Below, piece after piece: positions 44,251 to 51,489 of a stretch of DNA of 64,000 bases. The stretch covers positions 359,164 through 423,163 of the forward strand of contig CABYIV010000001.1 of the NCBI GenBank assembly GCA_902519255.1. Reading direction: 5' to 3'. The notes below the pieces were generated by a model. The model was not told the origin of the DNA. It saw only the letters and a list, made by a program, of their open reading frames with translations, and did no database searches. Source of the stretch: an uncultured Pelagibacteraceae bacterium (GTDB lineage: Bacteria; Pseudomonadota; Alphaproteobacteria; Pelagibacterales; Pelagibacteraceae). Each line of letters starts with the position of its first letter. Within the stretch, counting starts at the first letter, position 1. Position numbers and translations under genes: made by a program.

Positions 44251-44319
44251 AGGAGAAATATGGAAGTTGTAGCTGTATTAGTTCTAGCATATTTAGCATA
44301 TAAACAATTTTTAGATTAA
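44251..44319 (+). CDS. Membrane micropeptide B, 19 residues, with strong ribosome-binding site
   Basis: AAAGGAGAAAT (from 44248) is an excellent Shine-Dalgarno 5-6 bases ahead of the ATG at 44260; the coding part is 44260-44319. The product MEVVAVLVLAYLAYKQFLD shares MExVAVLV with peptide A and then diverges to an aromatic/basic end. Of the four base differences in the first 24 bases, three are silent. It ends 9 bases from the convergent 75-residue gene. Single-span peptides of this size often regulate or stabilise a membrane complex; the partner is unknown. Confidence 0.65.
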   Translation, partial: RRNMEVVAVLVLAYLAYKQFLD

Positions 44320-44328
44320 TTTTATTAA

Positions 44329-44556
44329 TTAGTTTGGGTTGTTTTTAATATCTTCGATAAAATTTAATACTTCATTAAATTTATCGTCTTCGATATCTTT
44401 GTAACTAGCATTAAATTTATTTTTTACACATATTGCTACATGCGCGTATGGATTTCTTCCTTTTGGATGATTTGGGTGATCAGGCAATTGACCATTTAAA
44501 TAGTCGCCTGCCTCCTGAATAATTTTCCAGAGTTTACTGGCATTGTCCTTGTTCAT
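44329..44556 (-). CDS. Small soluble protein of unknown function, 75 residues
   Basis: The 75-residue protein is helical and polar: KLWKIIQEAGDYLNGQLPDHPNHPKGRNPYAHVAICVKNKF, then YKDIEDDKFNEVLNFIEDIKNNPN. The PDHPNHPKGRNPYAHV stretch with three histidines is striking and may bind metal or nucleic acid, but I do not recognise the family. It follows sodB by 16 bases on the same strand and is probably co-transcribed, so a role linked to iron or oxidative stress is possible. Confidence 0.7.
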   Translation of the reverse strand: MNKDNASKLWKIIQEAGDYLNGQLPDHPNHPKGRNPYAHVAICVKNKFNASYKDIEDDKFNEVLNFIEDIKNNPN

Positions 44557-44572
44557 TTTTTTTTATTTTAAA

Positions 44573-45166
44573 TTAACCTAAAAGAGAATCAACAAATTCC
44601 CAATCAATAAGATTTTCAACAAATTTGTCTAAATATTCAGGTCTTCTATTTCGGTAATCTATATAATAAGAATGTTCCCAAACATCACACCCAAGTATTG
44701 GCTTCATGTTGTCAACTAATGGATTTGCTGCATTAGCTGTTTTTGTAACAACCAATTTATCATTATTTAATGATAACCAACACCAACCTGATCCAAATTG
44801 AGTTATACCTGCTTGTTTGAATTCATCTTTGAATTTTTCAATACTTCCAAAATCTTCAATAATTTTTTTCTCAAGTTTTGACGGAATATTCCCACCACCT
44901 TTTGGCTTCATGCACTTCCAAAAAAGATTATGGTTCCAATGCTGGCTTGCATTATTAAATATTCCAGTTTTTGAGTTATCTTTTGAGCTTTTAACAATTA
45001 TATCTTCCAATGACATTTCAGCCATGTCTGTATCTTTTATAAAATTATTAAGATTTGTTATGTAGGTTTGGTGATGTTTTCCATGATGTAATTCTAATGT
45101 TTCTTGTGACGTTATTGGAGATAAGGCGTCATTAGAATAATTTAGTTTTGGTAATTCAAATGTCAT
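44573..45166 (-). CDS. sodB: Superoxide dismutase (Fe/Mn family)
   Basis: The 197-residue protein has all family metal-ligand contexts: LELHHGKHHQTYITNLN (first histidine), ASQHWNHNLFWKCMKP (second), and the DVWEHSYYIDYRNRRPEYLDKFVENLIDWEF region (aspartate and third histidine). FGSGWCWLSL follows the usual Fe-SOD pattern, so iron is more likely than manganese. It removes superoxide in the cytoplasm; no signal peptide is present. A palindrome overlaps its promoter -35, suggesting a specific repressor or activator. Confidence 0.95.
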   Translation of the reverse strand: MTFELPKLNYSNDALSPITSQETLELHHGKHHQTYITNLNNFIKDTDMAEMSLEDIIVKSSKDNSKTGIFNNASQHWNHNLFWKCMKPKGGGNIPSKLEKKIIEDFGSIEKFKDEFKQAGITQFGSGWCWLSLNNDKLVVTKTANAANPLVDNMKPILGCDVWEHSYYIDYRNRRPEYLDKFVENLIDWEFVDSLLG

Positions 45167-45203
45167 AATTCTTCTTATAATATTTTATATTTAATAAACT
45201 TAC

Positions 45204-45222
45204 TTAAGTTGACGCAACTTAA
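45204..45222 (-). promoter_or_regulatory. Palindromic operator candidate at the sodB promoter
   Basis: TTAAGTTG-ACG-CAACTTAA (45204-45222) is a perfect 8-bp inverted repeat with a 3-base centre. On the minus strand it contains the likely sodB -35 TTGCGT (45217-45212), with TTAAAT 17 bases further on as the -10 (45194-45189). The 3-base loop makes an RNA hairpin less likely than a dimeric protein site. It also lies 8 bases after the 61-residue gene's stop. Confidence 0.5.
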
Positions 45223-45229
45223 TTAGAAA

Positions 45230-45415
45230 TTAATTTTCAATCGCGTTTTCTTCTTTCATAAGAATAGGTCTACCATCATGAGCAGTGTTTAATGGTATAA
45301 TTTTACCATTATATCTAGCACATAAAGTAGGTGCACTTCTCACCTGTTCTCCCAAATTTACCTCTAAATCTGCTATAACTAATTCAACTCCTTTTAATAT
45401 ACTCAATATCTTCAT
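45230..45415 (-). CDS. Small conserved-looking protein of unknown function, 61 residues
   Basis: The frame has one of the best ribosome sites in the window (TGGAGGAGTA, 45424-45416), which argues strongly that it is real. The product MKILSILKGVELVIADLEVN continues with SAPTLCARYNGKIIPLNTAHDGRP and one cysteine. The alternating beta-alpha-beta look and the cysteine after PT faintly recall a truncated thioredoxin-type fold, but the family is not recognised. It lies between msrB (12-base gap) and sodB. Confidence 0.65.
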   Translation of the reverse strand: MKILSILKGVELVIADLEVNLGEQVRSAPTLCARYNGKIIPLNTAHDGRPILMKEENAIEN

Positions 45416-45427
45416 TACTCCTCCATT

Positions 45428-45886
45428 TTATGATGATGGCTTAAATATTAAACATAAGCCGTTATTACAATATCTTTTTCCAGTAGGTCCAGGACCGTCT
45501 TCAAAGACATGACCGTGATGGGCACCACATTTTGCACAATGATATTCAATTCTTTTCATGCCAAAGCTGTAATCAACTTTCGTTTTAAAAGCTCCAGGAA
45601 GTGCTTCTGTAAATGATGGCCAACCAGTTCCACTATCAAATTTTGAGTTAGACTTGAAAAGTTTAGCTCCACAATTTGCACAGTGATAAAAACCTTCTCT
45701 TTTCTCCTGATTAAGAGGGCTTGAGAATGGTCGTTCAGTTGCCTCTTCAAACATAATTTTTTTTTGGGCTTCTGTTAAATTTTGATTAATTATTTTTTTG
45801 GTTTCAGCTAATGAAATTTTGTAAGGAAAAATACTATATAGTAACGATCCAAATATAGATAATTTTATAAATTTTCTTTTGTTCAT
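45428..45886 (-). CDS. msrB: Peptide-methionine (R)-S-oxide reductase, exported form
   Basis: The 152-residue protein has an N-terminal export signal (MNKRKFIKLSIFGSLLYSIF, basic then hydrophobic). The MsrB zinc cysteines are present as CANCGAKLF and CAKCGAHHGHVF, with FDSGTGWPSF between them and the catalytic cysteine in KRYCNNGLCLIF near the end. It repairs the R-epimer of methionine sulfoxide, here outside the cytoplasm, pairing with the exported MsrA. It is upstream of the 61-residue gene and sodB, a compact oxidant-defence group. Confidence 0.94.
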   Translation of the reverse strand: MNKRKFIKLSIFGSLLYSIFPYKISLAETKKIINQNLTEAQKKIMFEEATERPFSSPLNQEKREGFYHCANCGAKLFKSNSKFDSGTGWPSFTEALPGAFKTKVDYSFGMKRIEYHCAKCGAHHGHVFEDGPGPTGKRYCNNGLCLIFKPSS

Positions 45887-45951
45887 AACTTTCTTAATAA
45901 ATCAATATTACTTTATTTGTATGAGATATTTTGACAGCTTCGATTTTAAAT

Positions 45952-45980
45952 TGGTAGCTTCATAATTAATGAAGCTACCA
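45952..45980 (-). terminator. Hairpin after the GYD-domain gene
   Basis: TGGTAGCTTCAT (45952-45963) pairs perfectly with ATGAAGCTACCA (45969-45980) around an AATTA loop, a 12-bp stem starting 6 bases after the GYD gene's stop on the minus strand. Only a weak A/T stretch follows. Like the fdh hairpin it contains GGTAGCT and lacks a T run. Confidence 0.55.
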
Positions 45981-45986
45981 TTAAGA

Positions 45987-46310
45987 TTATTGTCCAGGCA
46001 CTTTATAGCCACTTGATACTTTTGTTGCATGATTTGCAATTTCATTCATTGGGGTTTCCTCGCAAATAGCAATATTTTTAAGTGCACCACTTCCCTCAGT
46101 AGCCATTTTAATTGCAGCCATTTGCTCAAATGTACCATGGGTTTCAACTATAAAGTCATAAGGTCCTCTCAAATACGTGTAAGATTTCATTTCAGCTCCA
46201 ACACTTTCAGAACACTTTCTAGCAACCTCAGATCTATCTGATCCAGGATCTTTTAAAAAGCCTGCGAATGCTTTCTCTGTAAAATTTCCCATTAAAAAAA
46301 ATTTAGCCAT
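45987..46310 (-). CDS. GYD-domain protein
   Basis: The 107-residue protein matches the small alpha/beta GYD family: AKFFLMGNFTEKAFAGFLKDPGSDR at the start, then YTYLRGPYDFIVETHGTFEQMAAIKMATEGSGALKNIAICEETPM, where GPYDFIVE is the GxYD strand. The family forms ferredoxin-like dimers of unknown function. The ribosome site GGAGGTATCT is very strong and a hairpin follows the stop, so it appears to be a highly expressed single gene. Confidence 0.8.
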   Translation of the reverse strand: MAKFFLMGNFTEKAFAGFLKDPGSDRSEVARKCSESVGAEMKSYTYLRGPYDFIVETHGTFEQMAAIKMATEGSGALKNIAICEETPMNEIANHATKVSSGYKVPGQ

Positions 46311-46380
46311 AGATACCTCCTTTAAATGTATTATAGCACTTAAAATAATTTTTTTAATATTTTATTGATTTATAAAAAAT

Positions 46381-47036
46381 TTATTCTCTTCCAATTCGTA
46401 ATAATTGTGGTGGTTCAAATACTCCACTTTGTATTTCACTATTTGATATATTTATCATGGATTTAGCAACTATTTCTGCATTTATCGATTTATATTTTTT
46501 TAAATCTCCAACTAAAAATGGCGATATACATTTCATGGCGAATATACCTATTTTTTCTCCCAATCTTTCCTCTATTCTTTTTCCAATTAAAAATGAAGGT
46601 CTAATTACAATAAATTTTTTAAAGTTTAGTTTTCTTAATTCTTCTTCAGCCATACCTTTATTTTTTAAATACAAATTTGTTTTTTTTGAACTGGCACCCA
46701 ATGAAGAAATATAAGTAAAATTTTGTACATTATTATCGCTACAAATTTTTCCAATTGTTACAGGTAAATTATACTCAGTGTTTATATAATCTTGTTTGTT
46801 AGGTGTTTTTTTCTTGTAGTTCCAATACAAAAAAAACAATCATCACCTTTTATTTCTGACTTAATATTTTCTAATTTCGTAAAATCTGTCACAACAACTT
46901 CTATTTTGGGATCAATTTTTGAAGTAGAAGATCTTACAAAAACCTTAATTTTTTTATATTTTTGATCGTTAGCTAACAATTTAAGTAATATTCCACCAAT
47001 TAATCCAGTTGAGCCGAATATTAATGCTGTTTTCAT
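46381..47036 (-). pseudogene. NAD(P)-binding Rossmann-fold (epimerase-like) gene split by a frameshift
   Basis: Frame one (from 47036) has ALIFGSTGLIGGILLKLL and DDCFFCIGTTRKK; the second frame continues KTPNKQDYINTEYN, FTYISSLGASSKKTNLYLKNKGMAEEELRKL and FIVIRPSFLIGKR to 46381. Joined, they make one atypical SDR/NAD(P)H-binding protein of about 218 residues with the HTATIP2-like FCIGTTRKK-TP junction. The break lies in a run of seven T (plus strand 46806-46812); eight would restore the frame. It may be a real mutation, a slippage-corrected gene or a sequencing error. Confidence 0.8.
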
Positions 47037-47051
47037 AATTTTGAACTTACA

Positions 47052-48344
47052 CTAAATTTTCTTAAATTCGTTCAAATTATTTGGTTCATCTATTGGTTCA
47101 GTTGAAGGATTAAGTTCTATACCAGCTGGAGTAATCGTTTGAGGCATAGGTGCAAACTGTGAATCTGGGTTATCTCCAGACTCTCTAATTTGCATTCTAT
47201 ATATTCCAAATAAACCAATAAATGAATGAAATATAATTAAAAAAATAAAAAAACCATTTTCTCCTAAAAATTCCATAAATAATGAGCACATAAAAGGGCC
47301 ACAAATTGCACCAAGACCAAAAACAAATTGCAATCCTGCTCCTGCTGCTACAAATTTTTCTTTTGGTATAAAATCATTTGTATGTGCAAAAATTAATGCA
47401 AACATTGGTAGACTACAAAAAGAAAAACACATTATGCAAATATAAAAAAATAATTTTGATGTAGCTAAACCTGCAGGCATATACATTTGGCCCGAAGAAA
47501 TAATCGCTAAAAAACAAAATAAAGCTGCTCCAAATGTTGTATATATAATTACAATTCTTCTATCTAAAACATCTGATAATTTTCCAATTGGCCATTGAGA
47601 TATAGCTCCAGATATGGCAAATAAAAATGTTACTATTGAAACTTCTAAAATACTAAAATTCATAGATGTAGCATAAACCGCAATCAATGAGAAAACAGCT
47701 GAATGCGATATTCCAATTAAAAACGAACTTACAACACCAAACGGTGATGATTTATAAACTTCCTTTAGCTTCATACCTACTATTTTTTTAAAGTTTGGAG
47801 CTTTTCTTTTTGTTAATAATATTGGAACAAGCGACAAAGACATAAATAAAGATATCAGTATAAAAGGTTGAAAGTTTTCTGGTTTACTAAAGTTTATGAA
47901 AAACATTCCAATTGCCATAGAGGCATACATAACGATCATATAGATAGATAAAACACTGCCTCTATTCTTATTTGTAGATCGATCGTTTAACCAGCTTTCA
48001 GCAATCGTATAAAGACAAACCATACTAAATCCAGAAATCATTCTAAGCACAAACCATGAAATAGGATTTACAAAAATAGAGTGTAATAAGACCACAATTG
48101 AAGTAACAGAAGCAAAAGCTGCGAATACTCTAATATGCCCAACTCTATGAATTAATGATTGTATAATTTTTGCTCCAATAAAATATCCAACAAAATATCC
48201 AGAAAATAAAAAACCTGTCGAGGATAGACCAAAATTTTCTTTAACTGCTCTAACACCTAAAAGAGTACCTTGAAAACCATGAGCGAGCATTATAAATGCC
48301 ATACCCATAAAGAGAGCCCAAGAGTTTTTTATAATTTTGTTCAT
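47052..48344 (-). CDS. MFS transporter (YcaD-like)
   Basis: The 430-residue protein has twelve predicted helices and MFS features: an early FQGTLLGVRAVKENFGLSSTGFLFSGYFVGYFIGAK, the loop-2-type SLIHRVGHIRVF and a second-half AISQWPIGKLSDVLDRRIVI. The pattern is close to the YcaD/putative-transporter branch. The C-terminal tail is proline-rich and soluble (about 35 residues, PDSQFAPMPQTITPAGIELNPSTEPIDEPN), which is unusual. The substrate is unknown. It lies between the frameshifted Rossmann gene and an EamA gene on the same strand. Confidence 0.88.
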   Translation of the reverse strand: MNKIIKNSWALFMGMAFIMLAHGFQGTLLGVRAVKENFGLSSTGFLFSGYFVGYFIGAKIIQSLIHRVGHIRVFAAFASVTSIVVLLHSIFVNPISWFVLRMISGFSMVCLYTIAESWLNDRSTNKNRGSVLSIYMIVMYASMAIGMFFINFSKPENFQPFILISLFMSLSLVPILLTKRKAPNFKKIVGMKLKEVYKSSPFGVVSSFLIGISHSAVFSLIAVYATSMNFSILEVSIVTFLFAISGAISQWPIGKLSDVLDRRIVIIYTTFGAALFCFLAIISSGQMYMPAGLATSKLFFYICIMCFSFCSLPMFALIFAHTNDFIPKEKFVAAGAGLQFVFGLGAICGPFMCSLFMEFLGENGFFIFLIIFHSFIGLFGIYRMQIRESGDNPDSQFAPMPQTITPAGIELNPSTEPIDEPNNLNEFKKI

Positions 48345-48413
48345 AAAATTAGCGGTGTTTATGGGCGATCTAATTTTAAATCAAGACAAATTTGTGACAA
48401 AAAGAAAAATAAT

Positions 48414-49280
48414 TTACTTAGAAGAAGATTTTAATTTTAGATAAGAGTGAACAGCTATAGTTAATATAATTACAAGTCCACCAACTATTGTCTCTAGACT
48501 AGGCTGTTCTTTGATAACTAACCAAACCCAAATGGGTCCTAAAATGGTCTCAAGAAGAAAAAACAGATTCACTTCCTCGGCAGGTATAAATCTTGGAGCA
48601 ATCGTCACTAAAACGAATGGTATTGCTACACACAAAATACACATTAAAGGTATATAAATCAGGTCTTTTTCAACTAACTCATAACTTTCAACGAAAAAGA
48701 GAGCAAATAGAGCTACTGTAAGCTTACCAACAACTGCCGAAGGTAGCAAATCTCTATCTTTTGCTGACCTGATTATTACCGCGTTGGTGGCGAGTCCAAA
48801 AGCTGTTGTTATACCCATAAGATCGCCAAATAAGTTACCCATCTCTAGAGAGTCGTAAAATATATATATTACAGCTACTAAAGTAATAGCTATAGCTATC
48901 CAAGTCTTCTTATCGGGAACCTCTTTTAAAAATATTGCACCAAGGATTGCCGAAAGCATGGGTGCCATTGCAATCATTATTAGCGTATTTGCTACATTTG
49001 TATTTTGGATTGAAATTATAAATGTGATGTTACAAATCGAAAAACTTATAATATAAAAAATACCAGCATAACCAACATTCAAAAATGCTTTAATGAAGTT
49101 TTTTTTATAAAATATAAGAAGTCCAATTAATACAGCTACAAATGGTATCGCGCCTCTATAAAACAATAATCCCCAAGTATCTATCGAAGATAATCTTATA
49201 AAAAGTGAATCTGGCGTGATGAACATCACAGCTATAAATGCAAGAGATGATCCTTTTTGCTGATTTGATAAGTTTTTCAA
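48414..49280 (-). CDS. EamA-family (DMT) transporter after the glutathione genes
   Basis: The 288-residue protein has two EamA repeats and ten predicted helices (first repeat ends LGAIFLKEVPDKKTW, second LVIKEQPSLETIVGG). It begins on the base after gshB ends, so gshA, gshB and this carrier form one transcript. A link to export of a thiol, an amino acid or a peptide is possible; DMT proteins rarely show specificity in sequence. It is also preceded by the DUF255 gene at the start of the operon. Confidence 0.88.
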   Translation of the reverse strand: MKNLSNQQKGSSLAFIAVMFITPDSLFIRLSSIDTWGLLFYRGAIPFVAVLIGLLIFYKKNFIKAFLNVGYAGIFYIISFSICNITFIISIQNTNVANTLIMIAMAPMLSAILGAIFLKEVPDKKTWIAIAITLVAVIYIFYDSLEMGNLFGDLMGITTAFGLATNAVIIRSAKDRDLLPSAVVGKLTVALFALFFVESYELVEKDLIYIPLMCILCVAIPFVLVTIAPRFIPAEEVNLFFLLETILGPIWVWLVIKEQPSLETIVGGLVIILTIAVHSYLKLKSSSK

Positions 49281-50204
49281 CTATAAACCTTTCCAAAAAG
49301 TCTTAGCCAAGTTTATCTGAGATAAATCAAAGTATGTTTTTATACCTGTTGGTGATGTTACATTTATGTCTCCATTTAATTTTCCATCAATAAAGTCTAT
49401 TCCCGCAAAGTAAATTCCATCTTTTTTAATTTTTTTTGCAATAAGATTTGAAACTTTCAGTTCTTTATTACTTAAAAATGCGATTTTAGGTTTTGCGCCC
49501 TTGCTCATATTGCTCAATATTGACCCTGATTTTGGAACTCTAGATATAGCTCCACAAACCTTACCATTTATGATGAAAACTCTCTTATCTCCAAACTTTA
49601 TTTTATTTAAAAATTTTTGGCACATAATGTGACCATGTTTTTTCAATATTTGTTTTATTTTTAATAAATTAAGCTTTCCTGAAATAAGATTTATATTATT
49701 GCCACCATAGCTGTGAATAGGTTTAATTATTATTTTTTTATGTTTTTTGAAAAATTTTTTGATTTCAATCAAATCTTTAGTAAATATTGTATCCGTCATA
49801 TAATTTTTAAAATTTAAAGAATAAAATTTTTCTGAAATATTTCTTACTGATGTAGGATCATTAATAATTTTTGTTTTGTCTTTGATTCTATCTAACATTA
49901 ATGTTGTAGAAATATATTCTAAGTTAAAAGGTGGATCCTGTCTGATTAATATATATTTTGCAAGTGATAAGTCTAATTTTGATTTTTTTAGAATTTTATA
50001 AAATTTCTTTTTTGAATAATCAATTTTAATAAAATATCCTTCACTTACAGTTTTTCCTCTTATATTCGATAAATTTTCTGGATAATAATAAAACAATTTA
50101 TAACCCTTGTTTTGGGCTTCATGAGCTAAAAAGATAGTAGTATCTGTTTTGATATTTAATTTTTTTAAATTATCACCTTGTATAGCAACAATTTTATTGG
50201 TCAT
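49281..50204 (-). CDS. gshB: Glutathione synthetase
   Basis: I prefer the ATG at 50204 (MTNKIVAIQGDNLKKLNIKTD, 307 residues); another ATG at 50213 adds three residues. The ATP-grasp fold shows RQDPPFNLEY, IINDPTSVRNISEK, KPIHSYGGNNI, the RVFIINGKVCGAISRVP strand and a C-terminal FAGIDFIDGKLNGDINVTSPTG, matching bacterial GshB. It adds glycine to gamma-glutamylcysteine with ATP. It overlaps gshA by 11 bases, so both steps are made together. Glycine, supplied or sensed elsewhere in the window, is a substrate. Confidence 0.95.
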   Translation of the reverse strand: MTNKIVAIQGDNLKKLNIKTDTTIFLAHEAQNKGYKLFYYYPENLSNIRGKTVSEGYFIKIDYSKKKFYKILKKSKLDLSLAKYILIRQDPPFNLEYISTTLMLDRIKDKTKIINDPTSVRNISEKFYSLNFKNYMTDTIFTKDLIEIKKFFKKHKKIIIKPIHSYGGNNINLISGKLNLLKIKQILKKHGHIMCQKFLNKIKFGDKRVFIINGKVCGAISRVPKSGSILSNMSKGAKPKIAFLSNKELKVSNLIAKKIKKDGIYFAGIDFIDGKLNGDINVTSPTGIKTYFDLSQINLAKTFWKGL

Positions 50205-51489
50205 ATAAATCATTCAAATTTTCGGAATTTGAATACTTACTTATTATATTATCAGCATTTGTTTTTTTATTTTTTATAATTTTTTCTAAGTGATCTAAAA
50301 ACTTTGCTTCACCTAATTTTTTTCTATTTAAAAAGTCTCTCTTTTTTAATCCTGATTTTGATATGTCTATAAGTCTCTCTGCCCAATACGAAATATCCTT
50401 GCCCATCAAATTGGTTTTTAACCCACTTTTAGGGGCATTTTTATAAGCTGAAAGCACTTCATTAGCTTCCCAATTTTTAATTAAATCTAAAGCCTCATCC
50501 AGATTTCCATAAAGCAATCCAGTGAAAAGGGCAGGACCAGCACATAAACACTCCCATCCGCAAGCATCCATTGATCTTAATTCGATATATCGTTTTAATC
50601 TGTTCTCTGTAAATATTGTTCCTAAATGTGTATCAAGATCATTAGTACTAGGAATTTTATTACCAATTTCTTTAATTTCTCCATTCATAAAGTTTTTAAA
50701 TAAATATTTTTTTCCAGATATATAATTACCTTCACTTTGTAAAAATAAGATTGGATAATTAATAATATAATCAGCATATTTTTCAAAATTTACATCTTTT
50801 AAAAAAAACTCAGGCAATCCACCTCTAGATGTTTCTTGCCAAACTTTAGATCTGTAAGATAAGTATCCACTATTACTTTTTTCAGCTATAGAGGAATTTG
50901 CAAAAAGTCCAATAGATATTGGAACTAAATTATTTGCTAACTTAAATTTTTTTATAAAATCTTCTTCTGAGGTATAATCCAAGTTTAATTGCGTACCTGC
51001 GGTTTTATACATCATATCCAAACTTAGTTTTCCTCCAACAGGCATATCTTTCGTCATAACCTCATACCTTTTTTTTGGATTATTAGGTATATCCTCAAGT
51101 TTAGATATAGGATCATATCCAGCGCTTACTATTTTAAAATCTAATTTTTCAATTACCTGATTTAACTCAAATAAATATTCATGAGATTCAGCACAAGCTT
51201 CATGAATATTATTTAATTTTGCTCCAGATAGCTCTATTTGATTACCAGGCTCTAAAGTAATACTTTTACCATTCTTTGTTAACGCTATTGGATTTTTTTC
51301 CTCAAAAATAGGTTTCCAGCCAAACTCATATAAATTTTCAAACATTTTCTTGATTTTGGTATAATCAATTCTTATATTTGTTTTTTTATCAAAAATAAAT
51401 TTTTCATGCTCAACTCCAATCTTTAAATTAGATTTATCCTTTGAGCCTGACTTAAAATGGTCTATTATTTGTTCCTTTGTTTCTATCAT
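50194..51489 (-). CDS. gshA: Glutamate-cysteine ligase (plant/alphaproteobacterial type)
   Basis: The 431-residue protein shows the class 3 GCL pattern: LKIGVEHEKFIF, GKSITLEPGNQIELSGAKL, TAGTQLNLDYTSEEDFIKKF, FANSSIAEKSNSGYLSYRSKVW and RYIELRSMDACGWE. This class is shared by plants and alphaproteobacteria and differs from the E. coli enzyme. It forms gamma-glutamylcysteine, the rate-limiting step to glutathione. Its start overlaps the DUF255 gene's stop by one base. Downstream users in the window include the glyoxalase-like protein. Confidence 0.94.
   Translation of the reverse strand: MIETKEQIIDHFKSGSKDKSNLKIGVEHEKFIFDKKTNIRIDYTKIKKMFENLYEFGWKPIFEEKNPIALTKNGKSITLEPGNQIELSGAKLNNIHEACAESHEYLFELNQVIEKLDFKIVSAGYDPISKLEDIPNNPKKRYEVMTKDMPVGGKLSLDMMYKTAGTQLNLDYTSEEDFIKKFKLANNLVPISIGLFANSSIAEKSNSGYLSYRSKVWQETSRGGLPEFFLKDVNFEKYADYIINYPILFLQSEGNYISGKKYLFKNFMNGEIKEIGNKIPSTNDLDTHLGTIFTENRLKRYIELRSMDACGWECLCAGPALFTGLLYGNLDEALDLIKNWEANEVLSAYKNAPKSGLKTNLMGKDISYWAERLIDISKSGLKKRDFLNRKKLGEAKFLDHLEKIIKNKKTNADNIISKYSNSENLNDLYDQ

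Noticed and set aside
45285..45512. Plus-strand 75-codon frame opposite msrB and the 61-residue gene
   Set aside because: It covers two minus-strand genes with strong ribosome sites; no start signal of its own.
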